Numbered from the stretch's first letter, positions 53,382 through 63,125 are shown. The stretch: 64,000 nucleotides of DNA from an uncultured Centipeda sp. (GCA_905372865.1 CAJPQT010000008.1:1-64000); one strand, 5' to 3'. Numbers and translations: made by a program. Notes: generated from the sequence alone by a model not told the origin.

Positions 53382-54923
53382 ATGGAACTTTTACAATCCG
53401 TTTTTTCGATTTTTTCGGAGCGCAGTGCGTTCTTTGTACAGCTTACCATCGAGCACCTGTGGATCTCGGGGGCAGCAATCGGCATCGCTGTCGTGCTTGG
53501 CGGGGCGGCAGGTGTCCTCATTCATCGTTATGAGCGTGCAGCAGCACCGACGCTTGGCACCGTGAACTTCCTCTATACGATCCCGTCGATCTCGATGCTC
53601 GGGTTCTTGATTCCGTTTTTCGGCATCGGCAACCGCTCGGCAATCATCGCACTCACCATCTATGCGCTCCTGCCGATGGTGCGTGCGACGCATACGGGGC
53701 TTGTGCAGATCCCGCCCGCACTTGTTGAGGCGGGGAGCAGTTTGGGTGGTACGGCACTGCATGTACTCATGCGCGTTCAGATACCGCTTGCAATGCCCGT
53801 CATCATGAGCGGGATCCGCAATATGGCGACGATGACGATCGCACTTGCCGGCATTGCATCCTTTATCGGTGCGGGCGGGCTCGGTGTCGCCATCTATCGC
53901 GGCATCACAACGAACAACCCCGCACTCACGATTGCGGGGAGCCTTCTGATCGCTGTGCTTGCGCTCGTGGTGGACGGTGTGCTCGGCTTTGCGGAACGTC
54001 GTATGGCAGAGCCCGCGCCGGAGCGTGAGATCAGCTGTGCGGCGTACGCCTCTGCAGCAGCTGCCGTACTCATCGCTGTGAGTACGGTGACGTATGGCTT
54101 CTTTGGCAAGACAGATGTCATTCATATCGCGACAAAGCCGATGACGGAGCAGCTCATTATGGGGGAAATGTTAAAGTTTGTGATCGAGCGCAATACGGGG
54201 CTTGAGGCACGCATCACGGCGGGCGTTGGCGGCGGTACGTCGAACATCCACCCCGGGATGGAGAGCGGCGCGTTCGACATTTACCCGGAGTATACGGGAA
54301 CGGGTTGGAACATGGTGCTCAAGGAGGAGTCAAAATACAGCGAGGAGTTGTTTCCGCAGCTGACCGAGGCATATGAACGGCGTTTTGCGATGCGTTGGAC
54401 CGGGATGTACGGTTTCAACGATACATTCGGCATTGTCGTGCGGCGTGACATTGCGGAGCAGTATGATCTGCATACCTATTCGGATCTGCAGCGCGCTGCT
54501 CATCACCTCACCTTTGGTGCGGAGTATGATTTCTTCGAGCGTGCAGATGGATTTCCAGCGCTCTGCAAGGCGTATGGGCTAAACTTTGCCCGCACGGTCG
54601 ATCTCGACATCGGGTTGAAATATCAGGCGCTTGCGAACAAGCAAATTGATGTGATGATTGTATTTACGACAGACGGACAGCTTGCGGCGGCGGACGCGCG
54701 TGTGCTGACGGATGATCGGAATTTTTTCCCGTCCTATCGCTGCGGCAACGTCGTGCGCGCTGAGGTCTTGGAGCGGCATCCGGAGCTTGGTGCTGCGCTC
54801 GAAAAGCTGACGGACAGTATCACGGACGAGGAGATGGCGGCAATGAACTACGCCGTCGAGAGCGAGGGCAAAGAGCCACGCGCCGTTGCGGAGGAGTTTC
54901 TGCGCGGGAAAGGAATTATTTGA
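53382..54923 (+). CDS. Fused permease and substrate-binding protein of a glycine betaine/choline-type ABC transporter (OpuB/BusB-like)
   Basis: Residues 1-215 are the permease with about five helices and the EAA-type loop ALVEAGSSLGGTALHVLMRVQIPLAMPVIMSGIRN. Residues about 235-513 are the binding domain, starting with VIHIATKPMTEQLIMGEMLKFVIERNTGL and including GGGTSNIHPGMESGAFDIYPEYTGTGW. Such fusions import compatible solutes or quaternary amines. The matching ATPase (opuBA-like) is not adjacent: the upstream gene is divergent and downstream is a terminator, so it must be elsewhere. The ligand is inferred only from family. Confidence 0.87.
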   Translation: MELLQSVFSIFSERSAFFVQLTIEHLWISGAAIGIAVVLGGAAGVLIHRYERAAAPTLGTVNFLYTIPSISMLGFLIPFFGIGNRSAIIALTIYALLPMVRATHTGLVQIPPALVEAGSSLGGTALHVLMRVQIPLAMPVIMSGIRNMATMTIALAGIASFIGAGGLGVAIYRGITTNNPALTIAGSLLIAVLALVVDGVLGFAERRMAEPAPEREISCAAYASAAAAVLIAVSTVTYGFFGKTDVIHIATKPMTEQLIMGEMLKFVIERNTGLEARITAGVGGGTSNIHPGMESGAFDIYPEYTGTGWNMVLKEESKYSEELFPQLTEAYERRFAMRWTGMYGFNDTFGIVVRRDIAEQYDLHTYSDLQRAAHHLTFGAEYDFFERADGFPALCKAYGLNFARTVDLDIGLKYQALANKQIDVMIVFTTDGQLAAADARVLTDDRNFFPSYRCGNVVRAEVLERHPELGAALEKLTDSITDEEMAAMNYAVESEGKEPRAVAEEFLRGKGII

Positions 54924-54936
54924 GCGGCAATCAGAG

Positions 54937-54980
54937 GGGCTGTTGTACGAAGTTTTTAGCTTCGTACAATGCCCTTTTTT
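54937..54980 (+). terminator. Terminator after the betaine-type transporter gene
   Basis: GGGC-TGTTGTACGAA and TTCGTACAA-TGCCC pair around GTTTTTAGC-like loop bases, then TTTTTT. The loop and inner stem match the terminator after metQ (29432-29478). Confidence 0.85.
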
Positions 54981-55008
54981 GTGCCTCTCCCTCCGTTTTA
55001 TGCTTTCC

Positions 55009-55037
55009 TTGAAAATCCTTCGCTCTGATGTTAGAAT
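55009..55037 (+). promoter_or_regulatory. Promoter of fbp
   Basis: TTGAAA (55009-55014), 17 bp, then TAGAAT (55032-55037), 36 bp before the ATG. The SD is GCAGGAGGAAG. Confidence 0.65.
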
Positions 55038-55073
55038 ACAGAAGAGTAGAAATATTACGCAGGAGGAAGCGAT

Positions 55074-56978
55074 ATGAGTGTAAATGCGATAAAAACGGAG
55101 CAGGACAAGGTGCTTCGGCTGATGGCGGAGAAGTATCCGACGAAGGAGATTGTCTATGAGAAGATCGTCTACCTGCAGTCGCAGCTCATGCTGCCGAAGG
55201 GGACAGAGCACTTCATGAGCGACCTTCACGGTGCATATGACTCATTCTTTCACATCCTCAACAACTGTTCGGGCGTCATCAAGGAGAAGGTCGACTACTG
55301 TTTCGGCGAGCGCATGACGGAGGAGGAGAAGGCGGAGTTCTGTACGCTGATCTACTATCCGCGCGAGAAGGTGGAGCAGCTGACGGCGGAGGGCAAGGCG
55401 GACGCAATCTGGTACCAGCAGAACATTGCAAATCTGCTCGAACTGACCAAGCTCATGAGCTGGAAATTCCCTGCGAGCAAGATGCGCAGTTACATTCCAA
55501 AGCGCTACGAATCCGTCATTGTGGAGATGCTGAGCACGCGCCCCGAGCTCGACGAGGCACAGCTCTACTACTACAAACAGCTCATCGAGACCATCGTGGA
55601 GATCGGCGGCGGCACGGACTTCATCGATGCGTTCAGCGTGCTCGTCAAGCGGCTTGCAGTCGAGCGCATCCATATCGTCGGTGACTTCTTCGATCGCGGC
55701 GACCGTCCCGACGGCATCCTCGACCTCCTCATGCAGCATCCGTCCGTTGACATCCAGTGGGGCAATCACGATGTGCTCTGGATGGGCGCGGCACTCGGCA
55801 GCGAGGTCTGTATCGCGGCGGTCATCCGCAACTCGCTGCGCTACCGCAATACAGACGTACTGGAACGTGGCTACGGCATCAGCCTGCGCCCGCTCTCGAC
55901 GTTTGCCTCGCGCATCTATCCCGACGAGAACCCGATCAAGGCGGCAGAGCGGGCAATCTCGATGATGATGTTTAAGCTTGAGGGGGCGCTCATCAAGCGC
56001 AATCCGGACTTCCACATGGAGGATCGTCTGCTCCTCGATAAGATCAACTTCAGCCTATCCTGCGTCACATTGAACAATGGACGGCGCGTGGAACTCGATA
56101 GTGCCTACTTCCCGACGATTGATGACGGCGCAGACTGCTACGAACTGACGGAGGAGGAGCGGCACATCATCGACGATCTGCGCTCCTATTTTCTTGAGAG
56201 CAAGGCACTCCAACGCCATGTGGATTATCTCTACGAGCGCGGCAGTATGTATATGTGCTACAACGGCAACCTGCTCTTTCACGGCTGCGTTCCCATGAAT
56301 GAGGACGGCAGCTTCCGCACCATTACCTACAAGGGCGAGGAGTACACAGGGCGTGCATGGATGGACTTCTGTGAGGAAAAGGCACGCGCGGCATGGAACG
56401 AACACGCGCAGGAAGGCTTGGACTTTATGTACTTCCTCTGGTGCGGACTGCTTGCGCCGACCTCGGGTCGCTCGTTCACGACGTTCGAGCGTTCCTTTAT
56501 CTCTGACGAATCGACGTGGAAAGAGCCGTCTGACCCGTATTTCCGTCTCATCAAGGAGGAGGCGATCTGCGAGAAGATCCTTGCGGAGTTCGGGCTTGAC
56601 CCCAAGCACGGGCACATCATCAACGGGCACGTTCCTGTCAAAGTGAAGAAGGGGGAGAGTCCGTTGCGTGCAAATGGGCGCGCAATCATCATCGACGGCG
56701 GTTTTGCAACACCATATCACTCCAAGACGGGCATCTCGGGCTACACGCTCATCTACAACTCGCGCGGGCTGCGTCTCCTCCAGCATCAGACGGTGGCGAA
56801 TGTGCGTGAGGCACTGCGCGAGAACCGCGACATCGAGTCCGTCTCGCAGACGGTCGAGCTGCAGGCACGCAGCTGCCTCGTACGCGACACGGATCGCGGC
56901 GCGGCAATCATGGACGAGATCGCTGACCTGCACGCCCTCCTGCGTGCGTATCAGACGGGACATATCAAACCACAGTAA
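55074..56978 (+). CDS. fbp: Fructose-1,6-bisphosphatase class III
   Basis: This 634-residue gluconeogenic enzyme of Firmicute type hydrolyses fructose 1,6-bisphosphate. It is of the calcineurin-like phosphoesterase fold: MSDLHGAYDSFFHIL (D-x-H), IHIVGDFFDRGDRPDGILD (GDxxDRG), DIQWGNHDVLWMGAALG (GNHD) and NGHVPVKVKKGESP (GH). The length agrees with the class III family, about 640-650. It is monocistronic between two terminators. Confidence 0.96.
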   Translation: MSVNAIKTEQDKVLRLMAEKYPTKEIVYEKIVYLQSQLMLPKGTEHFMSDLHGAYDSFFHILNNCSGVIKEKVDYCFGERMTEEEKAEFCTLIYYPREKVEQLTAEGKADAIWYQQNIANLLELTKLMSWKFPASKMRSYIPKRYESVIVEMLSTRPELDEAQLYYYKQLIETIVEIGGGTDFIDAFSVLVKRLAVERIHIVGDFFDRGDRPDGILDLLMQHPSVDIQWGNHDVLWMGAALGSEVCIAAVIRNSLRYRNTDVLERGYGISLRPLSTFASRIYPDENPIKAAERAISMMMFKLEGALIKRNPDFHMEDRLLLDKINFSLSCVTLNNGRRVELDSAYFPTIDDGADCYELTEEERHIIDDLRSYFLESKALQRHVDYLYERGSMYMCYNGNLLFHGCVPMNEDGSFRTITYKGEEYTGRAWMDFCEEKARAAWNEHAQEGLDFMYFLWCGLLAPTSGRSFTTFERSFISDESTWKEPSDPYFRLIKEEAICEKILAEFGLDPKHGHIINGHVPVKVKKGESPLRANGRAIIIDGGFATPYHSKTGISGYTLIYNSRGLRLLQHQTVANVREALRENRDIESVSQTVELQARSCLVRDTDRGAAIMDEIADLHALLRAYQTGHIKPQ

Positions 56979-56980
56979 AA

Positions 56981-57028
56981 GTATAAGAAAGCCCGCACAT
57001 CAAACGCAATGTGCGGGCTTTCTTATAC
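56981..57028. terminator. Bidirectional terminator between fbp and the phytase gene
   Basis: A perfect 20-bp stem, arms 56981-57000 and 57009-57028 (core AAAGCCCGCACAT), with an 8-nt loop. It is A- and T-rich at the outer ends and serves both convergent genes. Confidence 0.88.
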
Positions 57029-57030
57029 TC

Positions 57031-58017
57031 TTATGGATTCTTTTTCAGCCACATACTCCACGGCACGGCATAGTTGTCCTCGTGATTCTGCTGAACGTAG
57101 TCGTAGAACTTTGCGATCATCTCTGACTTGTGGTGGTAGTCTGCATCCTCCCATCCCTTCGGTGCATGCTGTGTGGTCGGGTCGTAGGCGAGGTATGCTC
57201 CGCCGAGCAGGTATTGACGATAGAGGATGTCCTTCAGCGGGACGGCGGGATTTTTCATCATATCGTACATCGCCATAAAGCTGGTCGTGCGCCCTTTACC
57301 TGCCTGACAGTGAAAGTGCATCCATGTGTCCGCGGGTATTTTTTTCACGAGATCGACAAATTCGTCGATGGTCTGCGGGTCTGCCCATTTGTGGTCGGTG
57401 ACGGCGAGACGGACGTAGCGCACGCCCGCATTCTCGACCAGCTCGCGCTCCGTCATCGCCGCCGTGACGCGGACGGTCTGCTGATTTTTTGGCTGCTTTT
57501 TCTTGTCGAGGTGCGCGAGTACGACATCCTTGCCCTGTGCACTGCGAATGCGCATGTTCTCGTCACGCAGTGCCTCGTGCTTCGTCCTGCCGATATTGCC
57601 CCAGTCGTGCTTGCCGTACCAGCTGACAGCGTTTCCATTCATGAAGCCGTGCGACTCCTGCCGCAGATCGACGATACAGATCGAGCCACTTGCGCGCGTG
57701 TGCAGGTCTTTCAGCAGCGCGTGAAAGGCAGGGACGGAGAACTCTGCGCTTCCCGAGAGCGGTAGGGCATCCAGTCCCTCACGAGAGGGAGTATAGTTCG
57801 GGTCGACACCGACCTTCGCTGCGTCTGTCCGCGTTTGGAACGGCGATGCCGCCGTGCGGAAATTGTGCGGCAGATCCTCCGCATTGCCCGCCGCTGTATC
57901 AATGCGCCAGATATAGCCCCGGTAGTCTGCATTCGTATCGGCGGCAGAGGCGGTGTATGGGATGATACATAGCGTGTATAATAGTAGGGCAGAGAGTAAA
58001 TGTTTGAATGCGTGCAT
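57031..58017 (-). CDS. phyA: Secreted PTP-like phytase (cysteine phosphatase, PhyA family)
   Basis: This 328-residue protein has a signal peptide (to about A26). The P-loop HCQAGKGRTT gives C237 and R243 (C-x5-R), and the general acid is D208 in VTDHKWADP. The Asp-Cys spacing of 29 equals that of Selenomonas ruminantium PhyA (D223/C252), and GNAVSWYGKHDWGNIGR is a phytase-family hallmark. It should remove phosphates from myo-inositol hexakisphosphate outside the cytoplasm. The SD is GCGGAGGG. Confidence 0.9.
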   Translation of the reverse strand: MHAFKHLLSALLLYTLCIIPYTASAADTNADYRGYIWRIDTAAGNAEDLPHNFRTAASPFQTRTDAAKVGVDPNYTPSREGLDALPLSGSAEFSVPAFHALLKDLHTRASGSICIVDLRQESHGFMNGNAVSWYGKHDWGNIGRTKHEALRDENMRIRSAQGKDVVLAHLDKKKQPKNQQTVRVTAAMTERELVENAGVRYVRLAVTDHKWADPQTIDEFVDLVKKIPADTWMHFHCQAGKGRTTSFMAMYDMMKNPAVPLKDILYRQYLLGGAYLAYDPTTQHAPKGWEDADYHHKSEMIAKFYDYVQQNHEDNYAVPWSMWLKKNP

Positions 58018-58179
58018 GAGATCCCTCCGCTGTGTAAACCGACGATCCTTTCGGAATCGCTGATAAAACCTTTGCTAAAATTGGAGTGAATTTTATCTGT
58101 GCTTTCTATATCCATCGTTGGTTATAGCACTCTTTGCATCAAGGTGCAAGGGAAATCTTGGGCAAATGCCGTCTGTTCC

Positions 58180-58208
58180 TTGAAAAATCCCCTTCCGTGT
58201 GCTAGAAT
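58180..58208 (+). promoter_or_regulatory. Promoter of ileS
   Basis: TTGAAA (58180-58185), 17 bp, then TAGAAT (58203-58208), preceded by TGC (extended -10). The leader is about 25 nt, so no T-box is present. Confidence 0.7.
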
Positions 58209-58237
58209 GACGTGACTACGCTACGGGAGGGGTTTCT

Positions 58238-61200
58238 TTGTACGAGAAAGTAGATACGAATTTGAATTTTGCCGCGCGTGAGAAAGCCGTTGCGGATTTT
58301 TGGCGCGAGAATCATATTGCACAGCAGGCGGTGGATCAGCGTGAGGGCTGCGAGACGTTCACGTTCTACGACGGTCCGCCGACGGCGAACGGCCGCCCGC
58401 ACATCGGACACGTTCTGACGCGCGTCATCAAGGATATGCTGCCGCGCTACCAGTCGATGAAGGGGCGCAAGGTGCTTCGCAAGGCGGGGTGGGACACGCA
58501 CGGTCTGCCCGTCGAGCTTGAGGTCGAGAAGGCAATCGGCATCAATGGCAAGGAGCAGATCGAGGACTACGGCATCGAGCCGTTCATCAAGAAGTGCCGT
58601 GAATCGGTCTGGACGTATAAGGCGATGTGGGAGGAGTTCTCCGATGTTGTCGGGTTCTGGGCGGATATGGAACACCCCTACATCACGTACGAGAACAACT
58701 TTATCGAGTCCGAGTGGTGGGCACTGAAGGAGATCTGGAAAAAGGGGCTGCTCTATCAGGGGCACAAGATCGTCCCGTACTGCCCGCGCTGCGGCACGCC
58801 GCTCTCCTCGCATGAGGTAGCGCAGGGGTACAAGGATGTGATGGAGCGTTCGGCAATCGTACGCTTCAAGGCGGCAGACGAGGATGCCTACTTCCTCGCG
58901 TGGACGACGACACCGTGGACGCTCCCATCGAACCTCGGTCTCTGCGTGAACCCGAACGTGACCTATGTAAAGGTGCGCGTCTACGGCAAGGTCTACTATC
59001 TCGCCGAGGCGCTGATGGACAGCGTATTCGCGGACTCGTGGGGCGATCGTGAGATCCTTGCGACGATGAAGGGCAGCGATCTTGAGCACCGCAAGTATGA
59101 GCCGCTCTATCCGTTTGCGAATAAGGACGTGCGGGATAAGGCTTTCTTTGTCACCTGTGACGACTATGTCACGACTGAGGACGGTACGGGCATCGTTCAC
59201 ATCGCGCCTGCCTTTGGTGAGGACGACAACCGTGTCTGCCGCAAGTACGGCATGCCGTTTGTTCAGTTCGTCAACGACAAGGGCGAGATGACGGAGGAGA
59301 CGGATTGGCCGGGGGTCTTTGTCAAGGATGCCGACCCACTGATCCTCGCGGATCTCGAAAAGAGCGGCAAGCTCTTTAAGGCCCCCGAGTTTGCGCACAG
59401 CTATCCGCACTGCTGGCGGTGCGACACGCCGCTGATCTACTATGCGCGTGCCTCGTGGTTCATCCGCATGACGGCGGTGCGCGACGCACTTGTTGCAAAC
59501 AACAATACGGTCAACTGGATTCCGAAGACCATCGGCGACGGGCGCTTCGGCAACTGGATCGAGCATGTGCAGGATTGGGGCATCAGCCGCGACCGCTACT
59601 GGGGTACGCCGCTCAATATCTGGAAATGTTCCTGCGGGCACGAGCATTCCGTCGGTTCGATTGCGGAGCTGCGCGAGCTTCAGCCGAACTGCCCCGCCGA
59701 TATCGAGCTGCACCGCCCGTACATCGATGCGATCACGTTCCCCTGCGAGAAGTGCGGCGCGGAGATGCACCGCGTACCCGAGGTCATCGACTGCTGGTTC
59801 GACTCGGGTGCGATGCCGTTCGCGCAGTGGCACTATCCGTTTGAGAACAAGGAGGTCTTTGAGAAATACTTCCCCGCAGACTTCATCTCCGAGGCGGTCG
59901 ATCAGACGCGCGGCTGGTTCTACTCGCTGATTGCGATTTCAACGCTGCTCTTTGACAAGAGCCCGTACAAGAACGTCATTGTCCTCGGTCATGTGCAGGA
60001 CGAGAACGGGCAGAAGATGAGCAAGTCGAAGGGGAATGCTGTCGAGCCGATGGACGCACTGCGCCGTCACGGTGCGGATGCGATCCGTTGGTACTTCTAC
60101 GAGAACAGTGCGCCGTGGCTGCCGAACCGCTTCTCCGACGATGCGGTGCAGGAGGGTGCGCGCAAGTTCATGGGGACGCTCTGGAACACATATGCGTTCT
60201 ATGTCCTCTACGCGAACATCGACAATTTCGACCCGACGGCGCACACGCTTGACTACAGCCGCCTCTCGGTCATGGATCGCTGGGTGTTCTCACGTCTGAA
60301 TACGATGGTGCGTACGGTGGACGACTGTCTTGGGAGCTACCGCGTGACCGAGGCGGCAAAGGCGGTACAGTCCTTCGTCGAGGAGCTGTCGAACTGGTAC
60401 GTGCGCCGCAGCCGCAGCCGCTTCTGGGCAAAGGGCATGGAGCAGGACAAGGTCGATGCCTATCTAACGCTCTATACCGCGCTTGTGACGACGGTAAAGG
60501 TTGCGGCCCCGATGGTGCCGTTCATCACGGAGAGCATCTACCGCAATCTCGTCTGCTCGGTGGACAAGACGGCGCCGATCTCCGTGCACCTTGCGGACTT
60601 CCCGACGGTGAACGAGGCGCTTATTGACACGCAGCTCGAGGAGAACATGGAGATCGTGCTCGAGGTCGTGACACTCGGACGTGCGGCGCGCAATGCGGCG
60701 AACATCAAGAACCGTCAGCCGGTCGCGCGTATGTTCATCAAGGCGGAGCATACGCTGCCGGAGTTCTTCGTTGAGATCATCGAGGATGAACTCAATGTCA
60801 AGGAGGTTGCGTTCCGCGACGATATGTCGGACTTCCTCGCCTATCACGTGAAGCCGAATTTCCGCGTGCTCGGCGCGAAGGTCGGCAAGCAGATGAACGC
60901 GGTGAAGAAGGCGCTTGAGGAGAGTGACGGCGCGGCGGTGAAGGATGCGCTTGCGGGCGGCGGCATCTATACGCTGCACCTCGCAGACGGCGATGTCACG
61001 GTCACATCGGAGGATGTCGAGGTCACGGTCGCGCAGCAGGACGGCTACAACTGCCAGAGCTACGGCGGCGTCACGGTTGCGCTTGAGACGACGCTTACGG
61101 AGGAGCTCCTTGCGGAGGGCTTTGTCCGCGAGATCATCAGCAAGGTACAGACCATGCGCAAGGAGTGCGGGCTTGAGGTGACGGATCACATTGTACTTGG

Positions 61201-61357
61201 CCTCACGGGGAATGCAAAGCTTACGGCAATCGCCCAGAAGAACGAGGCGTTTATCCGCGAGATTACGCTCGCCGATTCCGTATCCTACGACGCGCCCGTT
61301 GGTACAAGCAAGGACTGGAACATCAACGGTGAGAAGCTGACGATCAGTATCAAGTAA
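58238..61357 (+). CDS. ileS: Isoleucyl-tRNA synthetase, long (type II, eukaryote-like) form
   Basis: This 1039-residue class I enzyme charges tRNA-Ile. The HIGH motif is in PTANGRPHIGHVLTRVIKD (about residues 48-66) and the KMSKS loop is NGQKMSKSKGN. GLPVELEVEKAIGI and the large C-terminal extension fit the type II IleS lineage, known for lower sensitivity to mupirocin. The editing domain (AWTTTPWTLPSNLGLCVNP) is present. The start is TTG with GGGAGGGG 5 nt upstream. Type assignment is by feel for size and motifs. Confidence 0.95.
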   Translation: MYEKVDTNLNFAAREKAVADFWRENHIAQQAVDQREGCETFTFYDGPPTANGRPHIGHVLTRVIKDMLPRYQSMKGRKVLRKAGWDTHGLPVELEVEKAIGINGKEQIEDYGIEPFIKKCRESVWTYKAMWEEFSDVVGFWADMEHPYITYENNFIESEWWALKEIWKKGLLYQGHKIVPYCPRCGTPLSSHEVAQGYKDVMERSAIVRFKAADEDAYFLAWTTTPWTLPSNLGLCVNPNVTYVKVRVYGKVYYLAEALMDSVFADSWGDREILATMKGSDLEHRKYEPLYPFANKDVRDKAFFVTCDDYVTTEDGTGIVHIAPAFGEDDNRVCRKYGMPFVQFVNDKGEMTEETDWPGVFVKDADPLILADLEKSGKLFKAPEFAHSYPHCWRCDTPLIYYARASWFIRMTAVRDALVANNNTVNWIPKTIGDGRFGNWIEHVQDWGISRDRYWGTPLNIWKCSCGHEHSVGSIAELRELQPNCPADIELHRPYIDAITFPCEKCGAEMHRVPEVIDCWFDSGAMPFAQWHYPFENKEVFEKYFPADFISEAVDQTRGWFYSLIAISTLLFDKSPYKNVIVLGHVQDENGQKMSKSKGNAVEPMDALRRHGADAIRWYFYENSAPWLPNRFSDDAVQEGARKFMGTLWNTYAFYVLYANIDNFDPTAHTLDYSRLSVMDRWVFSRLNTMVRTVDDCLGSYRVTEAAKAVQSFVEELSNWYVRRSRSRFWAKGMEQDKVDAYLTLYTALVTTVKVAAPMVPFITESIYRNLVCSVDKTAPISVHLADFPTVNEALIDTQLEENMEIVLEVVTLGRAARNAANIKNRQPVARMFIKAEHTLPEFFVEIIEDELNVKEVAFRDDMSDFLAYHVKPNFRVLGAKVGKQMNAVKKALEESDGAAVKDALAGGGIYTLHLADGDVTVTSEDVEVTVAQQDGYNCQSYGGVTVALETTLTEELLAEGFVREIISKVQTMRKECGLEVTDHIVLGLTGNAKLTAIAQKNEAFIREITLADSVSYDAPVGTSKDWNINGEKLTISIK

Positions 61358-61370
61358 AATTTTCGGCAAC

Positions 61371-61413
61371 GAGCCGCTTTGTTCGGGGATTACCGAATGA
61401 AGCGGCTTTTCTA
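61371..61413 (+). terminator. Terminator of ileS
   Basis: AGCCGCTT pairs with AAGCGGCT, extended by an inner TTCGG/CCGAA stem, then TTTTCT. Confidence 0.82.
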
Positions 61414-61441
61414 TTGACATTGTGGGGACATATCGTATAAT
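61414..61441 (+). promoter_or_regulatory. Promoter of the hydrolase-miaA-hfq unit
   Basis: TTGACA (61414-61419), 16 bp, then TATAAT (61436-61441), directly after the ileS terminator. Confidence 0.72.
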
Positions 61442-61482
61442 GAAACACAACAAGCGAATTGTGAAATAGGAGAGTGGTCGCA

Positions 61483-62160
61483 ATGGTAAAATTCAGCTAC
61501 TACGGTCATGCGGCTTTTTTGCTCGATGACGGGACGAACAGGGTTCTCGTGGATCCATTCCTGACGGGAAATCCGACGGCAAGCATCGCGGCGAATGAGG
61601 CCGCCTGTGACTTTATCCTGCTCACACACGCGCATGGGGATCATCTCGGTGATGCACCATCGATTGCGGCACGCACGGGGGCGGCGATTGTCGCCATCCC
61701 CGAGGTCATCTCTGTCTGTGAGGGTCAGGCGTGTGCAGAGATTAAGTCGCATCCGATGAACATCGGCGGCTCGCTTGACCTGCCGTTCGGAAAGGTACGC
61801 ATGACGTTCGCCCAGCACAGCGCGGGCGTTGCGGGCGGGATTGCCTGCGGCTTTGTGATCTACATCGGCGGCAAGGTCGTCTACTACTCGGGTGATACCG
61901 CTCTCTTCAGCGATATGCAGCTGATCGGACGCAAGGATGCGATCGACTATGCCGTGCTCCCCATCGGTGACAACTATACGATGGGGCTTGAGGATGCGGC
62001 AATGGCGGCACAGTGGCTGAACGCGAGCCATGTCATCCCCATTCACTACGATACATGGCCGATCATCGCGCAGGAAGTGAACCACTACAAGGAGGTCACG
62101 GAGGCGATGACGCGTGCGCGGGTGAATATTGTTGCGCCCGGCGAAACCATCGAACTTTGA
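61483..62160 (+). CDS. Metallo-beta-lactamase-fold hydrolase (UPF0173 family)
   Basis: This 225-residue protein has YYGHAAFLLDDGTNRVLVDPFLTGNP, LLTHAHGDHLGDA (H-x-H-x-D-H metal motif), YSGDTALFSDM and VIPIHYDTWPII, as in the UPF0173/YtkL group. The function is uncertain; related proteins are metal-dependent hydrolases. ATG 61483 was chosen (AGGAGA about 9 nt upstream). It is probably co-transcribed with miaA, 2 bp downstream. Confidence 0.85.
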   Translation: MVKFSYYGHAAFLLDDGTNRVLVDPFLTGNPTASIAANEAACDFILLTHAHGDHLGDAPSIAARTGAAIVAIPEVISVCEGQACAEIKSHPMNIGGSLDLPFGKVRMTFAQHSAGVAGGIACGFVIYIGGKVVYYSGDTALFSDMQLIGRKDAIDYAVLPIGDNYTMGLEDAAMAAQWLNASHVIPIHYDTWPIIAQEVNHYKEVTEAMTRARVNIVAPGETIEL

Positions 62161-62162
62161 TC

Positions 62163-63125
62163 GTGCATGCAAAAAGCCCGCTGCTCGTCCTCGTCGGACC
62201 AACGGCGGTCGGAAAGACGGCACTTTCGCTGCACCTTGCGGAGGCGCTGGGGACGGATATCATCTCGGGTGACTCCATGTGCATCTATCGCGGGTTCGAT
62301 ATCGGCAGTGCAAAGCCGACCGCAGAGGAGCAGGCGCGTGTCCCGCATCATCTCATCGACGTGCTGGATGCGGATGAACCGTTTTCCGTAACGGAGTTTG
62401 TCACGTGTGTCTCTGCTCTTGTGCACGTACACGAACGCACGGGGCGTCTGCCGTTCATCGTCGGCGGAACGGGGCTCTACATCAAGGCCCTTGTCGAGGG
62501 TTATGACTTCAACGAGACGCGGGAGCAGGAGCGCTTTCGCCGTGCGATGGAGGGCGTTGCTGCGCGGCGCGGCAACGAGCGCGTGCATTCCTTTCTCGCA
62601 CATCATGACACCGAGGCGGCGAAGCGTCTGCACATCAACAATCTCAGGCGTGTGATCCGTGCGATCGAGGTTGTGCGCTATGGAGACGAACGCATCTCAC
62701 AGGAGAGTGCGCTGATGAGCGGAGCGCAGCCCTATGATGCCTTTGTCATCGGGCTTATGCGTGAGCGTGCGCACCTTTATGAGCGCATCAATGCGCGCGT
62801 CACGGCGATGGTTGTGGCGGGGCTTGCGGATGAGGTCGCGGGACTCCTTGCACGCGGTGTGCGGCGCGATGCCCCCGCGATGAAGGGGATCGGCTACAAG
62901 GAGATGGCCGCATATCTCGCGGGCGAGATGAGCGAAGCGGAGGCAGTCACCGCCATCCAGACGGCGACGAGGCACTTTGCGAAGCGGCAGCTGACATGGT
63001 TCCGGCGTATGCCTTACATCCATTGGTACGATGCGGATGCACGGACAGAGACGGATCTCCTGCGTGCGATCCATGCGGATGTGTGCACATGGCTGGAAGA
63101 ACGAGAAAGGAGCGCTCAGGCGTGA
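62163..63125 (+). CDS. miaA: tRNA dimethylallyltransferase
   Basis: This 320-residue enzyme adds the dimethylallyl group to A37 of tRNAs reading UNN codons. Motifs: P-loop [52 protein letters not shown] and [15 protein letters not shown], with the C-terminal [11 protein letters not shown]...[19 protein letters not shown] 62163 was chosen; TTG 62157, overlapping the previous stop, is also possible, and neither has a good SD. hfq begins inside its stop. Confidence 0.95.
   Translation: MHAKSPLLVLVGPTAVGKTALSLHLAEALGTDIISGDSMCIYRGFDIGSAKPTAEEQARVPHHLIDVLDADEPFSVTEFVTCVSALVHVHERTGRLPFIVGGTGLYIKALVEGYDFNETREQERFRRAMEGVAARRGNERVHSFLAHHDTEAAKRLHINNLRRVIRAIEVVRYGDERISQESALMSGAQPYDAFVIGLMRERAHLYERINARVTAMVVAGLADEVAGLLARGVRRDAPAMKGIGYKEMAAYLAGEMSEAEAVTAIQTATRHFAKRQLTWFRRMPYIHWYDADARTETDLLRAIHADVCTWLEERERSAQA

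Noticed and set aside
53382..54923. Pseudogene or frameshift joining permease and binding protein
   Set aside because: Permease-binding protein fusions are a known natural form and both domains are complete.
58202..59833. Long open frame antisense to ileS
   Set aside because: No motif; the ileS frame carries all catalytic motifs.
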